DNA from: Arenimonas maotaiensis
Lineage (GTDB): Bacteria > Pseudomonadota > Gammaproteobacteria > Xanthomonadales > Xanthomonadaceae
Assembly (NCBI RefSeq): GCF_014638745.1
Contig: NZ_BMFO01000003.1
Span: forward strand, 205,976 to 269,975
Length of the DNA stretch: 64,000 nt
Direction: 5' to 3'
Position 1 is the first letter of the stretch. Each line of letters opens with the position of its first letter. Of this stretch, positions 27,924 through 37,858 are shown piece by piece. Below the pieces are notes generated by a model. That model was given only the letters and a program-made list of their open reading frames with translations, was not told the origin of the DNA and did not search any database. The translations under genes were made by a program, and so were the position numbers.

Positions 27924-28844
27924 GTGGCGCTACGCATCGTCTTCGCCGGCACGCCGGAATTCGCCGTGCCGAGCCTGCGCGCCTGCGCCGAGCGCGGCGA
28001 AGTGGTCGCCGTGTACACCCAACCCGACCGTCCGTCCGGCCGCGGCCGCCAGCTGCAGGCCTCGCCGGTCAAGCAGGCGGCGCTGGAGCTCGGCCTGCCG
28101 GTGCAGCAGCCGCTGAACTTCAAATCGGACGAGGCGGTGGCCGTGCTGCGCAGCCACCAGGCCGACTTGATGGTGGTGGTGGCCTACGGCTTGATCCTGC
28201 CGCAGGCGGTGCTCGACACCCCGCGCTTGGGCTGCTGGAACGTGCATGCCTCGCTGCTGCCGCGCTGGCGCGGCGCGGCCCCGATCCAGCGCGCCATCGA
28301 AGCTGGCGACGCCCGCACCGGCGTCTGCCTGATGCAGATGGAAAAAGGCCTGGACACCGGCCCGGTGCTGTTGCGCCTGGCCACCGACATCCGTCCGCAC
28401 GACAACGCCGGCAGCCTGCATGACCGGCTGTCGCTGCTCGGCGCGGAAGTGCTGGGTGACGGCCTGAAACTGGCGCGCGCCGGCTTCAGCCTGCATGCCG
28501 AGCCGCAGCCCGAGGACGGCGTGACCTACGCGCGCAAGATCGAGAAGGCCGAAGCAGTGTTGGACTTGGCGCAGGACGCCGCCGTGCTGGCCGACAAGGT
28601 GCGCGCGTTCAACCCCTGGCCGGTGGCGGAACTGTCCCTGCTCGGCGAGCGCGTGCGCATCCACAAGGCCCAGGCTCTGCCGGGCGGTTCCGGCCAGGCG
28701 CCGGGCAGCCTGCTTGCCGCCGGCAAGGACGGCATCGACATCGCCTGCGGCCAGGGCACGCTGCGTCTGCTCAGCCTGCAACGCGACGGCGGCCGTCCGC
28801 TGTCGGCCGCCGATTACCTCAACGCGCGGCCGTTGCCGGTTTGA
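27924..28844 (+). CDS. fmt: Methionyl-tRNA formyltransferase
   Basis: A 306-residue enzyme that formylates Met-tRNAfMet using 10-formyl-tetrahydrofolate. The N-terminal domain shows [13 protein letters not shown], the catalytic region [20 protein letters not shown], and a following [18 protein letters not shown]. The smaller C-terminal OB-fold domain starts near residue 205. The start is GTG at 27924 immediately after the def stop. It works with def in one operon: fmt adds and def removes the formyl group. Confidence 0.97.
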   Translation: MALRIVFAGTPEFAVPSLRACAERGEVVAVYTQPDRPSGRGRQLQASPVKQAALELGLPVQQPLNFKSDEAVAVLRSHQADLMVVVAYGLILPQAVLDTPRLGCWNVHASLLPRWRGAAPIQRAIEAGDARTGVCLMQMEKGLDTGPVLLRLATDIRPHDNAGSLHDRLSLLGAEVLGDGLKLARAGFSLHAEPQPEDGVTYARKIEKAEAVLDLAQDAAVLADKVRAFNPWPVAELSLLGERVRIHKAQALPGGSGQAPGSLLAAGKDGIDIACGQGTLRLLSLQRDGGRPLSAADYLNARPLPV

Positions 28845-30142
28845 ATCCGGCCGGCGCCCAGGTCCGCGTCGCCGCCGCCCGTGCGGTGCTGCAGGTGCTG
28901 CAGGGCCGTTCGCTGAAGGCGGCCATGGCGCAGGAGCGCTCCGCCTTCGCCGACGCCCGCGACCGCGCCCTGTTGGAGGCCGTCTGCCACGGCGCCATCC
29001 GCCATCGGCGTACGCTTGAGTTCGCGCTTGCGCATTTTTTGGCTCAGCCGCTGGAGCGCCGTGACCCGCTGGCGCATGCCTTGCTGTTGATCGGCCTGGC
29101 GCAGTTGCATGTGCTGGCATTGCCGGCGCATGCCGCGGTGTCGGCCACCATCGAGGCCGCGCGTCTGCTCGACCGCGGCGCCCGCGCCGGCTTGATCAAC
29201 GCGGTGTTGCGCCGCAGCCAGCGCGAGGGCTTGGCGCAAAGCGACGACCCCGGCGTGCGCGGCAACCATCCGGATTGGCTGTTGCGGCAACTGCAGCAGG
29301 ATTGGCCGCAGGACTGGTCGGCCATCATGGATGCCAACAACGCGCAGGCGCCGCTGTGGCTGCGCGTCAACGGCCGGCGCACCACGCGCGCGGCGGTTGC
29401 GGCGATGCTGCAGGACGCCGGCGTCGCGCATCATCTGCCGGAGTTTCCGCCGCAGGCCATCCGCATCGACGACGCCATCGCGCCGACCCGCCTGCCGGGT
29501 TGGGACGAGGGTCTGATCACGGTGCAGGATCTGTCCGCGCAGCTGGCGGCCGAAGCCCTGGCGCCTGGCGCGGGCGCGCAGGTGTTGGATCTGTGCGCGG
29601 CGCCCGGCGGCAAGGCCGCGCAATTGGCCGAACGCGATCCGGCGCAGCTGGTCTTGATCGACATCGACGCCGAGCGCCTGCAGCGCGTGCAGGATCTGTT
29701 CGGCCGTCTGCAGTTGCAGGCGGAAACCGTGCGCTTCGCCGCCGCCGATGCCGCGCTGCCGCTGCCGGATTCTTTGCCGGCAGCCTACGACGCCATCCTG
29801 CTGGACGCGCCGTGTTCGGCCACCGGCATCATCCGCCGCCAGCCGGACGTGAAGTGGCACCGGCAGCCGAAGGACATCGCGGCCCTGAACACCCTGCAGT
29901 GGCGTCTGCTGAAGAACGCCTGGCGCCATCTGCGCCCCGGCGGCCGCCTGCTGTACAGTACCTGTTCGGTGCTGAAGGCGGAGAACGAACTGCTGGCCGC
30001 GCAGTTCCTGGCGCAGAATCCGGACGCGCGCGCTTTGCCGCTGGACGCGCGTTTTGGTAGGGTAAGCGGCGTTGGCCGGCAACGTCTGCCCGGCGAAGAT
30101 GGCGGTGACGGTTTCTTCTATGTCTTATTCGAACGCATCTGA
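28841..30142 (+). CDS. rsmB: 16S rRNA (cytosine-967-C5)-methyltransferase RsmB
   Basis: A 433-residue enzyme. The N-terminal NusB-like RNA-binding domain (about 1-140) precedes a SAM-dependent methyltransferase domain with [17 protein letters not shown]. Two catalytic cysteine motifs follow, [18 protein letters not shown] and [14 protein letters not shown]. It modifies C967 of 16S rRNA. The TTG start at 28841 overlaps the fmt stop as TTGA, so the genes are translationally coupled. It overlaps the following glycosyltransferase by 23 bases. Confidence 0.95.
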   Translation: MNPAGAQVRVAAARAVLQVLQGRSLKAAMAQERSAFADARDRALLEAVCHGAIRHRRTLEFALAHFLAQPLERRDPLAHALLLIGLAQLHVLALPAHAAVSATIEAARLLDRGARAGLINAVLRRSQREGLAQSDDPGVRGNHPDWLLRQLQQDWPQDWSAIMDANNAQAPLWLRVNGRRTTRAAVAAMLQDAGVAHHLPEFPPQAIRIDDAIAPTRLPGWDEGLITVQDLSAQLAAEALAPGAGAQVLDLCAAPGGKAAQLAERDPAQLVLIDIDAERLQRVQDLFGRLQLQAETVRFAAADAALPLPDSLPAAYDAILLDAPCSATGIIRRQPDVKWHRQPKDIAALNTLQWRLLKNAWRHLRPGGRLLYSTCSVLKAENELLAAQFLAQNPDARALPLDARFGRVSGVGRQRLPGEDGGDGFFYVLFERI

Positions 30143-31826
30143 ATCCGGCGCCGGTGGCGCGCTGAAGCCCTCGGCCGTGCTGTGGTTCTTCGCCATCGCC
30201 TTCGTGCTGCTGTTCGCCGGTTACGGCCTGCGCGATCCCTGGCCGGCCGACGAGCCGCGCTTCGTGCTGGTGGCCAAGCAGATGGTGGAAAGCGGCCAGT
30301 GGCTGTTCCCGCACCGCGGCCAGGAGCTGTATCCGGACAAGCCGCCGGTGTATTTCTGGCTGCTGTCGGCCGCGCATGCGCTCACCGGCAGCTGGCGTTG
30401 GAGCTTCCTGCTGCCATCGCTGCTGTCCGGCATGGCCGTGCTGTGGCTCACCTTCGATCTGGGCCGGCGCCTGTGGAATCCGCGCAGCGGCCTGTGGGCG
30501 GCGGTCGCGGTGCTGGCGTCGCTGCAGTTCCTGTACCAGTTCAAGCGCGCGCAGATCGACCCGACCTTGGTGGCGATGACCACCGCCTCGTTCTACCTGA
30601 TCGCGCGCCATCTGCTGGAGCGCCGCGACTGGCGCCTGCTGTACGCCGGTTTCCTGCTGGCCGGTCTGGGCGTGATCACCAAGGGCGTCGGCTTCCTGCC
30701 GTTGTTGGCGTTGGCGCCGCTGGCGCTGTACCGCCGTTACGGCTTCGCGCCACTGACGCCGGCGCAGCCGGGCGATGTCTGGCGTTGGACCGCGGCGTTC
30801 GGTTTCCTGCTGCTGCCGATCGCGCTCTGGCTCGGCGCCATCGTTACCCTCGGCCTGACCTCCGGCAATCCCGAACATGCCGAATACCTGAACAACATTC
30901 TGTTCAAGCAGACCGCCGAACGCTATGCCAATCCCTGGCACCACCACGAACCGTTCTGGTATTTCGCCGAAATCATCGCGCTGTTCTGGTTGCCGTTCTC
31001 CTTGGCCGGCTTCTGGTTGTGGCGGCCTTGGCGCGCCGCGTTCGCGCAGCGCGACCTGAGGGTTGTGTTGCCGCTGGTCTGGGGCCTGCTGGTGGTGCTG
31101 TTCTTCAGCCTGAGTTCCGGCAAGCGCGACATGTACATCCTGCCGGCGTTGCCGGCCTTCGCGTTGGCGGCGGCGCCCTATCTGCAGGCCGTTTCCGAAC
31201 GCGCCGGCTTCCGCCGCCTATTGCTCGCCTTCGTGCTGCTGCTGGGCGTGCTGCTGGCCGGCTTGGGCGCGGCGGCGCTGCATGGTCAGGCCGGCTTCGC
31301 GGACAAACTGATCGCCGAGCGCGGCTTGGGCGAGGAAGTGCGTTGGCTATGGTGGATGCTGTGCGCTGTCGGCGCCATCGCCCTGCTGGCCGGCCTCTGG
31401 CTGCGCACGCGCGGCGCGCTGGCCGCCGCCGCCATCGCGCTGTCCGGGGTCTGGCTGGGTTACGGCTTGGTCGCGCATCCGGTGCTGGACGCCAGCAGTT
31501 CGGCCGCGGCGCTGATGCAGCGCGCCTATGTGCAGGCCGGGCCGGGCACGGAGATCGGCTTGGTGGCCTGGAAGGAACAGAACCTGCTGCAGGCGCGCGG
31601 GCGCGTCACCGAATTCGGTTTCCGCCGCGCCGAGCGCGAGCAGCTCGAACGCGGCATCGCCTGGATGGCGCAGAGCCCGCAGACGCGCGTGCTGATGGTG
31701 AACGAGATCACGGCGCTGGATTGCGTCGATTTCGGCGGTACCGGTACCTTGCCGTTGGAGAAAGCCAACCGCCGCAGCTGGTGGCTGGTCAATGTGCAGG
31801 CCGTAACGCGCTGTCAGACACCCTAA
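30120..31826 (+). CDS. PMT/ArnT-like family 39 glycosyltransferase, integral membrane
   Basis: A 568-residue membrane protein with about 11-12 hydrophobic helices. The first periplasmic loop has the family's acidic motif (DPWPADEPRFVLVAKQM) and YPDKPPVYFWLLSA, as in ArnT-type lipid-linked sugar transferases. These use undecaprenyl-phosphate sugars to modify lipid A or other envelope targets; the acceptor here is unknown. No arn genes are adjacent, so the name arnT is not given. ATG at 30120 was chosen, though the frame is open to 30072; it overlaps the end of rsmB. The gene converges with the sulfotransferase-like gene, leaving four bases between. Confidence 0.87.
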   Translation: MSYSNASESGAGGALKPSAVLWFFAIAFVLLFAGYGLRDPWPADEPRFVLVAKQMVESGQWLFPHRGQELYPDKPPVYFWLLSAAHALTGSWRWSFLLPSLLSGMAVLWLTFDLGRRLWNPRSGLWAAVAVLASLQFLYQFKRAQIDPTLVAMTTASFYLIARHLLERRDWRLLYAGFLLAGLGVITKGVGFLPLLALAPLALYRRYGFAPLTPAQPGDVWRWTAAFGFLLLPIALWLGAIVTLGLTSGNPEHAEYLNNILFKQTAERYANPWHHHEPFWYFAEIIALFWLPFSLAGFWLWRPWRAAFAQRDLRVVLPLVWGLLVVLFFSLSSGKRDMYILPALPAFALAAAPYLQAVSERAGFRRLLLAFVLLLGVLLAGLGAAALHGQAGFADKLIAERGLGEEVRWLWWMLCAVGAIALLAGLWLRTRGALAAAAIALSGVWLGYGLVAHPVLDASSSAAALMQRAYVQAGPGTEIGLVAWKEQNLLQARGRVTEFGFRRAEREQLERGIAWMAQSPQTRVLMVNEITALDCVDFGGTGTLPLEKANRRSWWLVNVQAVTRCQTP

Positions 31827-31830
31827 GCGC

Positions 31831-32859
31831 TCAGCCGGCGTCGCTCGAACTCCCGAATATCTTCGAGGCCATGGCCCGGCCCAGCAGTTGGATCACGGCG
31901 CGTGGATGCGGCGGCACCACCAGTTCCGCCAGTCGCGGCGGATCCGACAGCATGCGCGGCGTCGCGTCGCCGTCGCCTTGCCACGCCGTGAACCGGATGC
32001 CGTATTCGGCGGCCAGCCATTCCAGGTCTTCGGCGTGGCGCCGGGCCACCGCCCGCGCGATGTGCGGATGCAGACGGATCGGCGGCTGTGCCGGCGCCAG
32101 ACGTTCGAGTTCGCGCATCAGTGCGAAACCGCGCCGGACGGATTCGGGACTGCGTTCCGGCCGGTAGCGAAGCACGCTGTGCAGGCAGAACAGGCTGATC
32201 AGGCCGATCGATTCGTTCTGGCGCGCCACCTCAGGGAGCGCGGCTTCGATGCCGAACGCACGCGAAAGCCGTTGCCGGAAGTCCGCAACCACGCAGCCTC
32301 CATGCAGGGCGGCGCGGTCGAACGCCGCGACCGACAGCGCGCCGGGAAAGACCGAGCGCCAATTCAGTGCGGCGGCCTTGATGGGATAGCGGAAGCGCGC
32401 GGGATGGAACCACTCCGTCCGGGTGTCATGCTTCATATGTTCCTGTAGAAGTGATCGGTGGAAATCTACCGGATCACGCACATAGAAAAAGACATGGAAC
32501 GTCCAGACGCCTCGGCGCTCAAAATCAGCCCGAAGTTGTGCGATTGCCTCCTGCGGCAATTCGGCCAGTGCCTCCGAAGATATCACCAGCCGCATGCTGT
32601 CGCCGTGGTGAGTATCGAATGCCTTCCAGAATTCCGTTCGAGCCGTTTGAAGGGATTCGGCTGTAGGGAAATTCAACCGAATCCAGCCAGGAAGGCGCTC
32701 ATACGGCAGATACAAAGCACCCAATAGGGCATGTGTCGGAAGTGCGGAGTCGTGGCTTTGTATGTAGTCGAAGTCTGAATCCGTGCTCGCGGCTAAGGCT
32801 TGCTGGATTGAGCTGCTTCCCGCCTTGGCGCTGCCAATGTGGATGACCAGTGTTTTCAC
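31831..32859 (-). CDS. Sulfotransferase-like protein
   Basis: A 342-residue soluble protein. The N-terminus VIHIGSAKAGSSSIQQAL has the P-loop-like 5'-phosphosulfate-binding pattern of sulfotransferases. FFYVRDPVDFHRSLLQEHM fits the 3'-phosphate-binding segment. The acceptor cannot be predicted. The upstream part of the gene is less GC-rich than its neighbours, and the gene stands alone between the glycosyltransferase and trkA, consistent with acquisition. The family call rests on two motifs only. Confidence 0.7.
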   Translation of the reverse strand: MKTLVIHIGSAKAGSSSIQQALAASTDSDFDYIQSHDSALPTHALLGALYLPYERLPGWIRLNFPTAESLQTARTEFWKAFDTHHGDSMRLVISSEALAELPQEAIAQLRADFERRGVWTFHVFFYVRDPVDFHRSLLQEHMKHDTRTEWFHPARFRYPIKAAALNWRSVFPGALSVAAFDRAALHGGCVVADFRQRLSRAFGIEAALPEVARQNESIGLISLFCLHSVLRYRPERSPESVRRGFALMRELERLAPAQPPIRLHPHIARAVARRHAEDLEWLAAEYGIRFTAWQGDGDATPRMLSDPPRLAELVVPPHPRAVIQLLGRAMASKIFGSSSDAG

Positions 32860-32960
32860 GAGAACACACCTAGAAGCCTACTATCTTTTGATTGTAACAA
32901 AAACGGTGCGCGCGCCGCCGCGCTCCGCTATCATGGGCGGCAGAAGGGACGGGGCATCGA

Positions 32961-34340
32961 ATGAAAATTCTCATCTTGGGCGCGGGTCAGGTCGGTAGTT
33001 CGGTCGCGGCCGCGCTGTCGGTCGAGGACCAGAACGACATCACCGTGGTCGACCGCGACCTGACGCGCCTGCGCGAGCTGACCGAAAAGCTCGACATCCG
33101 CACCGTCACCGGCCATGCCTCGCTGCCCAGCGTGCTGGAGCAGGCCGGCCTGGACGAGGCCGAGCTGCTGGTGGCGGTGACCTCCTCGGACGAGGTCAAC
33201 ATCATCGCCTGCCAGATCGCCGCACAGCGCCAGGATCCGCCGACGCGGGTGGCGCGCCTGCGCGAACAGGAATACCTGGCGCTGGCCCGCCAGGGCCTGG
33301 GCGGCGAACCGGCGGTGACCGCCGCGATCAGCCCCGAGGAGCTGGTCTGCCGGCACGTGGAACGCCTGATCGCCACACCCGGCGCGTTGCAGGTGCTGGA
33401 CTTCGCCGGCGGCCGCGCGCAGCTGGTGGCGGTGCGCGCCCTGCGCGGCGGCGCCCTGGTCGGGCACGAGATCCGCGAACTGCGGCACCATCTGCCGCAG
33501 GGCATGGACGTGCGCGTGGCCGCCATTTTCCGCGGCGGCAAAGCCATCAAGCCGGAGGGCATCACCGTCATCGAGGCCGGCGACGAGGTGTTCTTCCTGG
33601 CGCCGCACGGCGCGATCAAGGCGATGATGGGCGAGCTGCGTTCGGCCGACAACCGCTCCACCAAGCGCATCTTCATCTCCGGCGGCGGCGGCATCGGCCG
33701 GCGCCTGGCCAAATCGCTCGAGCGCCGCTATTCGGTCAAGATCCTGGAGCGCTCGCGCGACCGCGCGCGCACCATCGCCGAGGACCTGATCGGCACCATC
33801 GTGCTGGTCGGCGACTGCGCCGACGAGGACCTGCTGCGCGAGGAGAACATCGACCAGACCGACGTGTACTGCGCGCTGACCAACGACGACGAGGCCAACA
33901 TCCTGTCGGCCATGCTGGCCAAGCGCCTGGGCTGTCCGCGCGTGGTGGCGCTGATCAACCGCGCCTCCTACGCCGAGCTGGTCGAGGGCAGCACCATCGA
34001 CATCGCCATCAGCCCGCAGTCGGTCACCCTCAGCGCGCTGCTGTCGCACATCCGCGAAGGCGCGCCGGAGCGCGTGTACTCGCTGCGCCGCGGCGCCGCC
34101 GAGGCCATCGAGGTGGTGGTGCGCGGCGACCGCCGGACTTCGCGCGTGATCGGCCGCGAACTAGACGAGCTCGACCTGCCGCATTCGGCCACCATCGGCG
34201 GCATCGTGCGCGGCGACGCGCTGATGATCGCGCACCACGACGTGGTGATCGAGCCCGGCGACCACGTCATCCTGTTCGTCAACGACAAGCGCGACCTGCC
34301 GGCGGTGATCGACCTGTTCAAAGAGGTCGACTGGCTTTGA
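32961..34340 (+). CDS. trkA: Trk system potassium transporter TrkA
   Basis: A 459-residue cytoplasmic NAD(H)-binding regulator of the Trk potassium channel. It has two tandem RCK units: Rossmann KILILGAGQVGSSVAAAL at residue 2 and IFISGGGGIGRRLAKSL near 237, each followed by a TrkA_C domain. It forms a tetramer gating ring on TrkH. The stop overlaps the TTG start of trkH, so the pair is coupled. Confidence 0.96.
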   Translation: MKILILGAGQVGSSVAAALSVEDQNDITVVDRDLTRLRELTEKLDIRTVTGHASLPSVLEQAGLDEAELLVAVTSSDEVNIIACQIAAQRQDPPTRVARLREQEYLALARQGLGGEPAVTAAISPEELVCRHVERLIATPGALQVLDFAGGRAQLVAVRALRGGALVGHEIRELRHHLPQGMDVRVAAIFRGGKAIKPEGITVIEAGDEVFFLAPHGAIKAMMGELRSADNRSTKRIFISGGGGIGRRLAKSLERRYSVKILERSRDRARTIAEDLIGTIVLVGDCADEDLLREENIDQTDVYCALTNDDEANILSAMLAKRLGCPRVVALINRASYAELVEGSTIDIAISPQSVTLSALLSHIREGAPERVYSLRRGAAEAIEVVVRGDRRTSRVIGRELDELDLPHSATIGGIVRGDALMIAHHDVVIEPGDHVILFVNDKRDLPAVIDLFKEVDWL

Positions 34341-35791
34341 GCACGCGCGCCAAGGCCATCGCCCGGGTGTTCGGCGCGGTCACCGCGCTGTCCTCGATGA
34401 TCACGCTGCCGTCGCTGGCGCTGGCCCTGCTGTGGGGCGAGCCGACCGCGCTGCCGTTCGCCGAGGCCGGCCTGCCGCCGATGCTGGCCGGCGCCCTGCT
34501 CTGGTTCATGTTCCGGCACAGCCGCTACGAGCTGCGGGTGCGCGACGGCTTCGTGGTCACCGCCGGCATCTGGATCATCGCCAGCCTGGTGACCGCGGTG
34601 CCGTTCTACCTGGCGCTGCCGCAGCTGAGCTACACCGACGCCGTGTTCGAGGCCACCTCCGGGCTGACCACCACCGGCGCCACGGTGCTGACCGGACTGG
34701 ACGCGCTGCCGCGCAGCCTGCTGTTCTTCCGTTCCTCGTTGAACTTCTTCGGCGGCATGGGCATCGTGATCCTGGCGGTGGCGGTGCTGCCGATGCTGAA
34801 GATCGGCGGCATGCACCTGTTCAAGACCGAGATCACCGGGCCGGTGAAGGACAACAAGCTGACCCCGCGCATCGCCGAGACCGCGCGCACGCTGTGGGTG
34901 GTGTACATCGGCCTGAACCTGCTGTGCGCGCTGGCCTATTGGGCCGCCGGCATGGACTGGTTCGACGCCGTCAACCACGCCATGACCACGGTCGCCACCG
35001 CCGGCTTCTCCACCCATGACGCCAGCTTCGGCTACTGGGACAGCGCGCTGATCGAGGGCATCGCCATCGCCTTCATGCTGCTCGGCGGCATCAGCTTCAG
35101 CATGCACTGGTACGCCTGGCGCGCCGCCACGGTCAGCCACTACCAGGCCAGCAGCGAGTTCCGCGCCTATATCGCCATCGCCGTCACGTTCGTGCTGCTG
35201 GTGACCGGCTATCTGTGGCTGTCCGGCGAAGTCACCGGTTTCGACCAATCGTTGCGGCATGCCGCGTTCCAGACCGTGTCGCACCTGACCACCACCGGCT
35301 ACGCCAGCACCGGCTTCTCGCATTGGCCGGGCATGCTGCCGGTGCTGATGGTCATGCTCGCCTTCATCGGCGGCTGTTCCAGCTCCACCGCCGGCGGCAT
35401 CAAGGTCGCGCGCGTGCAGCTGGTCATCCAGCAGGGCCTGCGCGAACTGAAGCAGCTGGTGCATCCGAAGGCGCAGTACCTGGTCACCATGGGCGGCAAG
35501 CGGGTGTCGGAAAGCGTGGTGATCTCGGTCGCCGGCTTCTGCGCGCTGTACATCACCGTGTACGTTGTGCTGGTGCTGCTGCTCTCGGCCGACGGCCTCG
35601 ACCTGCCGACCGCCTTCTCGGCGGCGGCGTCCTGCCTCAACAACCTCGGCCCGGGCCTGGGCCAGGTGACGCTGCATTACCAGGTATTGAGCGATTTCTC
35701 GACCTGGCTGATGAGCTTCGCGATGCTGCTCGGCCGCCTGGAGATCTTCACCGTGCTGGTGTTCTTCATGCCGTCGTTCTGGCAGGAGTGA
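34337..35791 (+). CDS. trkH: Trk potassium uptake membrane protein TrkH
   Basis: A 484-residue potassium channel subunit with the four pseudo-repeat pore loops of the SKT family. Recognisable selectivity segments are SGLTTTGATVL, TTVATAGFSTHD, HLTTTGYASTGF and CLNNLGPGLG. It carries K+ across the inner membrane under TrkA control. TTG at 34337 overlaps the trkA stop (TTGA). It converges with the diguanylate cyclase gene with a six-base gap. Confidence 0.95.
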   Translation: MSTRAKAIARVFGAVTALSSMITLPSLALALLWGEPTALPFAEAGLPPMLAGALLWFMFRHSRYELRVRDGFVVTAGIWIIASLVTAVPFYLALPQLSYTDAVFEATSGLTTTGATVLTGLDALPRSLLFFRSSLNFFGGMGIVILAVAVLPMLKIGGMHLFKTEITGPVKDNKLTPRIAETARTLWVVYIGLNLLCALAYWAAGMDWFDAVNHAMTTVATAGFSTHDASFGYWDSALIEGIAIAFMLLGGISFSMHWYAWRAATVSHYQASSEFRAYIAIAVTFVLLVTGYLWLSGEVTGFDQSLRHAAFQTVSHLTTTGYASTGFSHWPGMLPVLMVMLAFIGGCSSSTAGGIKVARVQLVIQQGLRELKQLVHPKAQYLVTMGGKRVSESVVISVAGFCALYITVYVVLVLLLSADGLDLPTAFSAAASCLNNLGPGLGQVTLHYQVLSDFSTWLMSFAMLLGRLEIFTVLVFFMPSFWQE

Positions 35792-35797
35792 TTCGGC

Positions 35798-37084
35798 TCA
35801 AAGATGGAGGCGGTTGCCGCCGGCGCTCTTGGCGGCGTACATCGCCTCGTCGGCGCGGCGCAGCAGCTGCTTCTCGTCCTCGCCGTGCTCCGGACTGAGC
35901 GCCAGCCCGATGCTGGCCGAGATGCGGACGGTTTCGCCGGCCAGCTCGAACGGCTGGTCAAGCGCCTGCAGGATGTTGTCGGCGACGCCGCGCACCCACT
36001 GGCCGGATTCGATGTCTTCCAGCAGCACCACGAATTCGTCGCCGCCGAAGCGCGCGACCGTATCGGATTCGCGCACGCCGCGCAGGATGCGCCGGCTCAC
36101 GTGCTGCAGCAGCGTATCGCCGCCGGCATGGCCGAAGCGGTCGTTGATTTCCTTGAATTTGTCGAGATCGATGAACAGCAGCGCCAACGCGCCCTTTCCG
36201 CGGCGGTTGCGGTGCAGCGCGCGGCGGATGCGGTCGTGGAACAGCTCGCGGTTCGCCAGACGGGTCAGCGCGTCGTGCAGGGCCAGGTGCCGCAGCCGCT
36301 GCAGCAGTTGCCGACGCTCGATGGTGGCGGCCACCTGCACCGAGACGAACTCCAGCAGTTCCGTTTCGTGCGGGCGGAAGCCCGCGCTGCCCGCCATCAG
36401 CATGCCGATGGTCCGGTTCCCGGATTTCAAGGGAATGCCCAGGCATTCCAGACCGCCGTCGCCGAGTCCCGCCAGCACGGGCTTGCCGGCGGCCGCGACC
36501 GCGCGGCAATGGGCCAGCACCTCGGCGTCATGCGCGTCGCCGCCGGCGTCCGGCGCGACCGGAAAACGGATTTCGCCGCTGTCTTCCTCGTATAGCGCGA
36601 TGCAGATGCGCACCGTCGGCATCAGGTCGTTGAGGATGCCGACGACCTTGGCGAACAGGGCGTCCGGATCGCCTTCGCCGTGCGCGGCTTCGGAAATGGC
36701 GTATACCGCGGCCTGGCGCAGCGAGCCCAACCGGCGTTCGCCCACGTCGCGCGCCACCGCCACCCGCAGCCGCTCCGATTCCGACCAGCGCGCCGACCAG
36801 GACAGGTAGGCGATGCCGCCGTCCTTGCGCACGTAGCGGTTTTCGAAGCCGATCTTCTCGGCGCCGTGCACCACCTCGTCGGCCGCCTGCAGCGTGCGTT
36901 CGCGGTCGTCGGGATGCACGAAGCCGATCATCGGCTTGCCGACCATCTCCTCCGGGCGGTAGCCGAACACGCGTTCGCCGCCGGCGCTGATGTGCACGAA
37001 AAGGCCTTCGTCATCCACCACGCAGACGGCATCGAGCAGGAAGTCGACGTAGGTTTCCAACAGGCTGAAGGCCTTGCCTTGCAT
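35798..37084 (-). CDS. Diguanylate cyclase with PAS and GAF-like sensor domains
   Basis: A 428-residue cytoplasmic protein. The N-terminal PAS domain (about 8-125) shows ISAGGERVFGYRPEEMVGKPM and ends in a PAC-like segment. A GAF-like domain spans about 140-270 and contains CLGIPLKSGNRTIGMLMAG. The GGDEF domain (about 270-425) has an intact active site RFGGDEFVV. An inhibitory RxxD site (RESD) lies five residues before it, so the enzyme is probably active and product-inhibited. It makes cyclic di-GMP in response to an unknown signal. The ATG at 37084 has a good GGGA ribosome site; the frame runs upstream to 37180 without one. Confidence 0.92.
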   Translation of the reverse strand: MQGKAFSLLETYVDFLLDAVCVVDDEGLFVHISAGGERVFGYRPEEMVGKPMIGFVHPDDRERTLQAADEVVHGAEKIGFENRYVRKDGGIAYLSWSARWSESERLRVAVARDVGERRLGSLRQAAVYAISEAAHGEGDPDALFAKVVGILNDLMPTVRICIALYEEDSGEIRFPVAPDAGGDAHDAEVLAHCRAVAAAGKPVLAGLGDGGLECLGIPLKSGNRTIGMLMAGSAGFRPHETELLEFVSVQVAATIERRQLLQRLRHLALHDALTRLANRELFHDRIRRALHRNRRGKGALALLFIDLDKFKEINDRFGHAGGDTLLQHVSRRILRGVRESDTVARFGGDEFVVLLEDIESGQWVRGVADNILQALDQPFELAGETVRISASIGLALSPEHGEDEKQLLRRADEAMYAAKSAGGNRLHL

Positions 37085-37207
37085 ATGCTTCCCATCGCAC
37101 GCGGATCTTCCGTCCATTAGATAGCAGCGCCAAGGTGGCGTCAATTGCGCGCAAGGCGCCTGCGCCGTGTCACCGGGCAAAGGCCGATGATGGCTCCGGA
37201 ACCGTTT

Positions 37208-37822
37208 CTAGCTGCCCCGGTGCGCCGGCAGGTGCAGCTTCCAGCGGATCGCCGCGCCGCGCAGGGAAAACCCGGCCAGCACGCCCAACGCCGCCGGCCA
37301 CGGCGCGGGCAGGCCCAGCTGGTCCAGGCCGACGAATAGGCCGGCGCCGACCAGCGAGGTGGTCACGTACAGTTCGTGCCGCATCAGGATCGACGGCACG
37401 CCGATGGTGACGTCGCGGATGACGCCGCCCAGGCAGGCGGTGATGACGCCCGCGGCGACGGCGGACACCGGCGAGACGCCGAACAGCATGGCCTTGTTCG
37501 CGCCGTACACCGAGTAGGCCGCGAGTCCGGCCGCGTCGAACCACTCGAACGCCCGTTCCGGCCACCAGCGCAGCGGCACCAGCCAGGCCGCGACGGCGAT
37601 GACCACCGACAGGATGATCGGCATGGAATCGTGCATCCAGAACACCGGCGCGTCGATCAGCAGGTCGCGCAGGGTTCCGCCGCCGACCGCGGTCACCAGC
37701 GCGAAGAAGCAGACGCCGACCAGGTCGACGCGTTGGCGTACCGCCACCAGCGTGCCCGATACCGCGAACACCGCCAGGCCGGCGATGTCGAGCCAGGGCA
37801 GAAGCGAGCGGATTTCATCCAT
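37208..37822 (-). CDS. TRIC-type cation channel family protein (UPF0126)
   Basis: A 204-residue membrane protein of seven helices. The two internal halves each carry a glycine motif: AVGGGTLRDLLI and CLGGVIRDVTIG. The GGxxRD pattern is the signature of bacterial trimeric intracellular cation channels. Potassium or amino-acid permeation has been reported for homologues; its role here is unknown. It stands alone, with no gene in the 123 bases upstream of it and the cyclase. Confidence 0.92.
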   Translation of the reverse strand: MDEIRSLLPWLDIAGLAVFAVSGTLVAVRQRVDLVGVCFFALVTAVGGGTLRDLLIDAPVFWMHDSMPIILSVVIAVAAWLVPLRWWPERAFEWFDAAGLAAYSVYGANKAMLFGVSPVSAVAAGVITACLGGVIRDVTIGVPSILMRHELYVTTSLVGAGLFVGLDQLGLPAPWPAALGVLAGFSLRGAAIRWKLHLPAHRGS

Positions 37823-37858
37823 GCGGACAACCTGTTTTGCGGAGGGCGCTTAAGCCTA

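Noticed and set aside
32860..32960. Possible promoter motifs before trkA
   Set aside because: AT-rich patches are present but no convincing -35/-10 pair with 16-18 base spacing.
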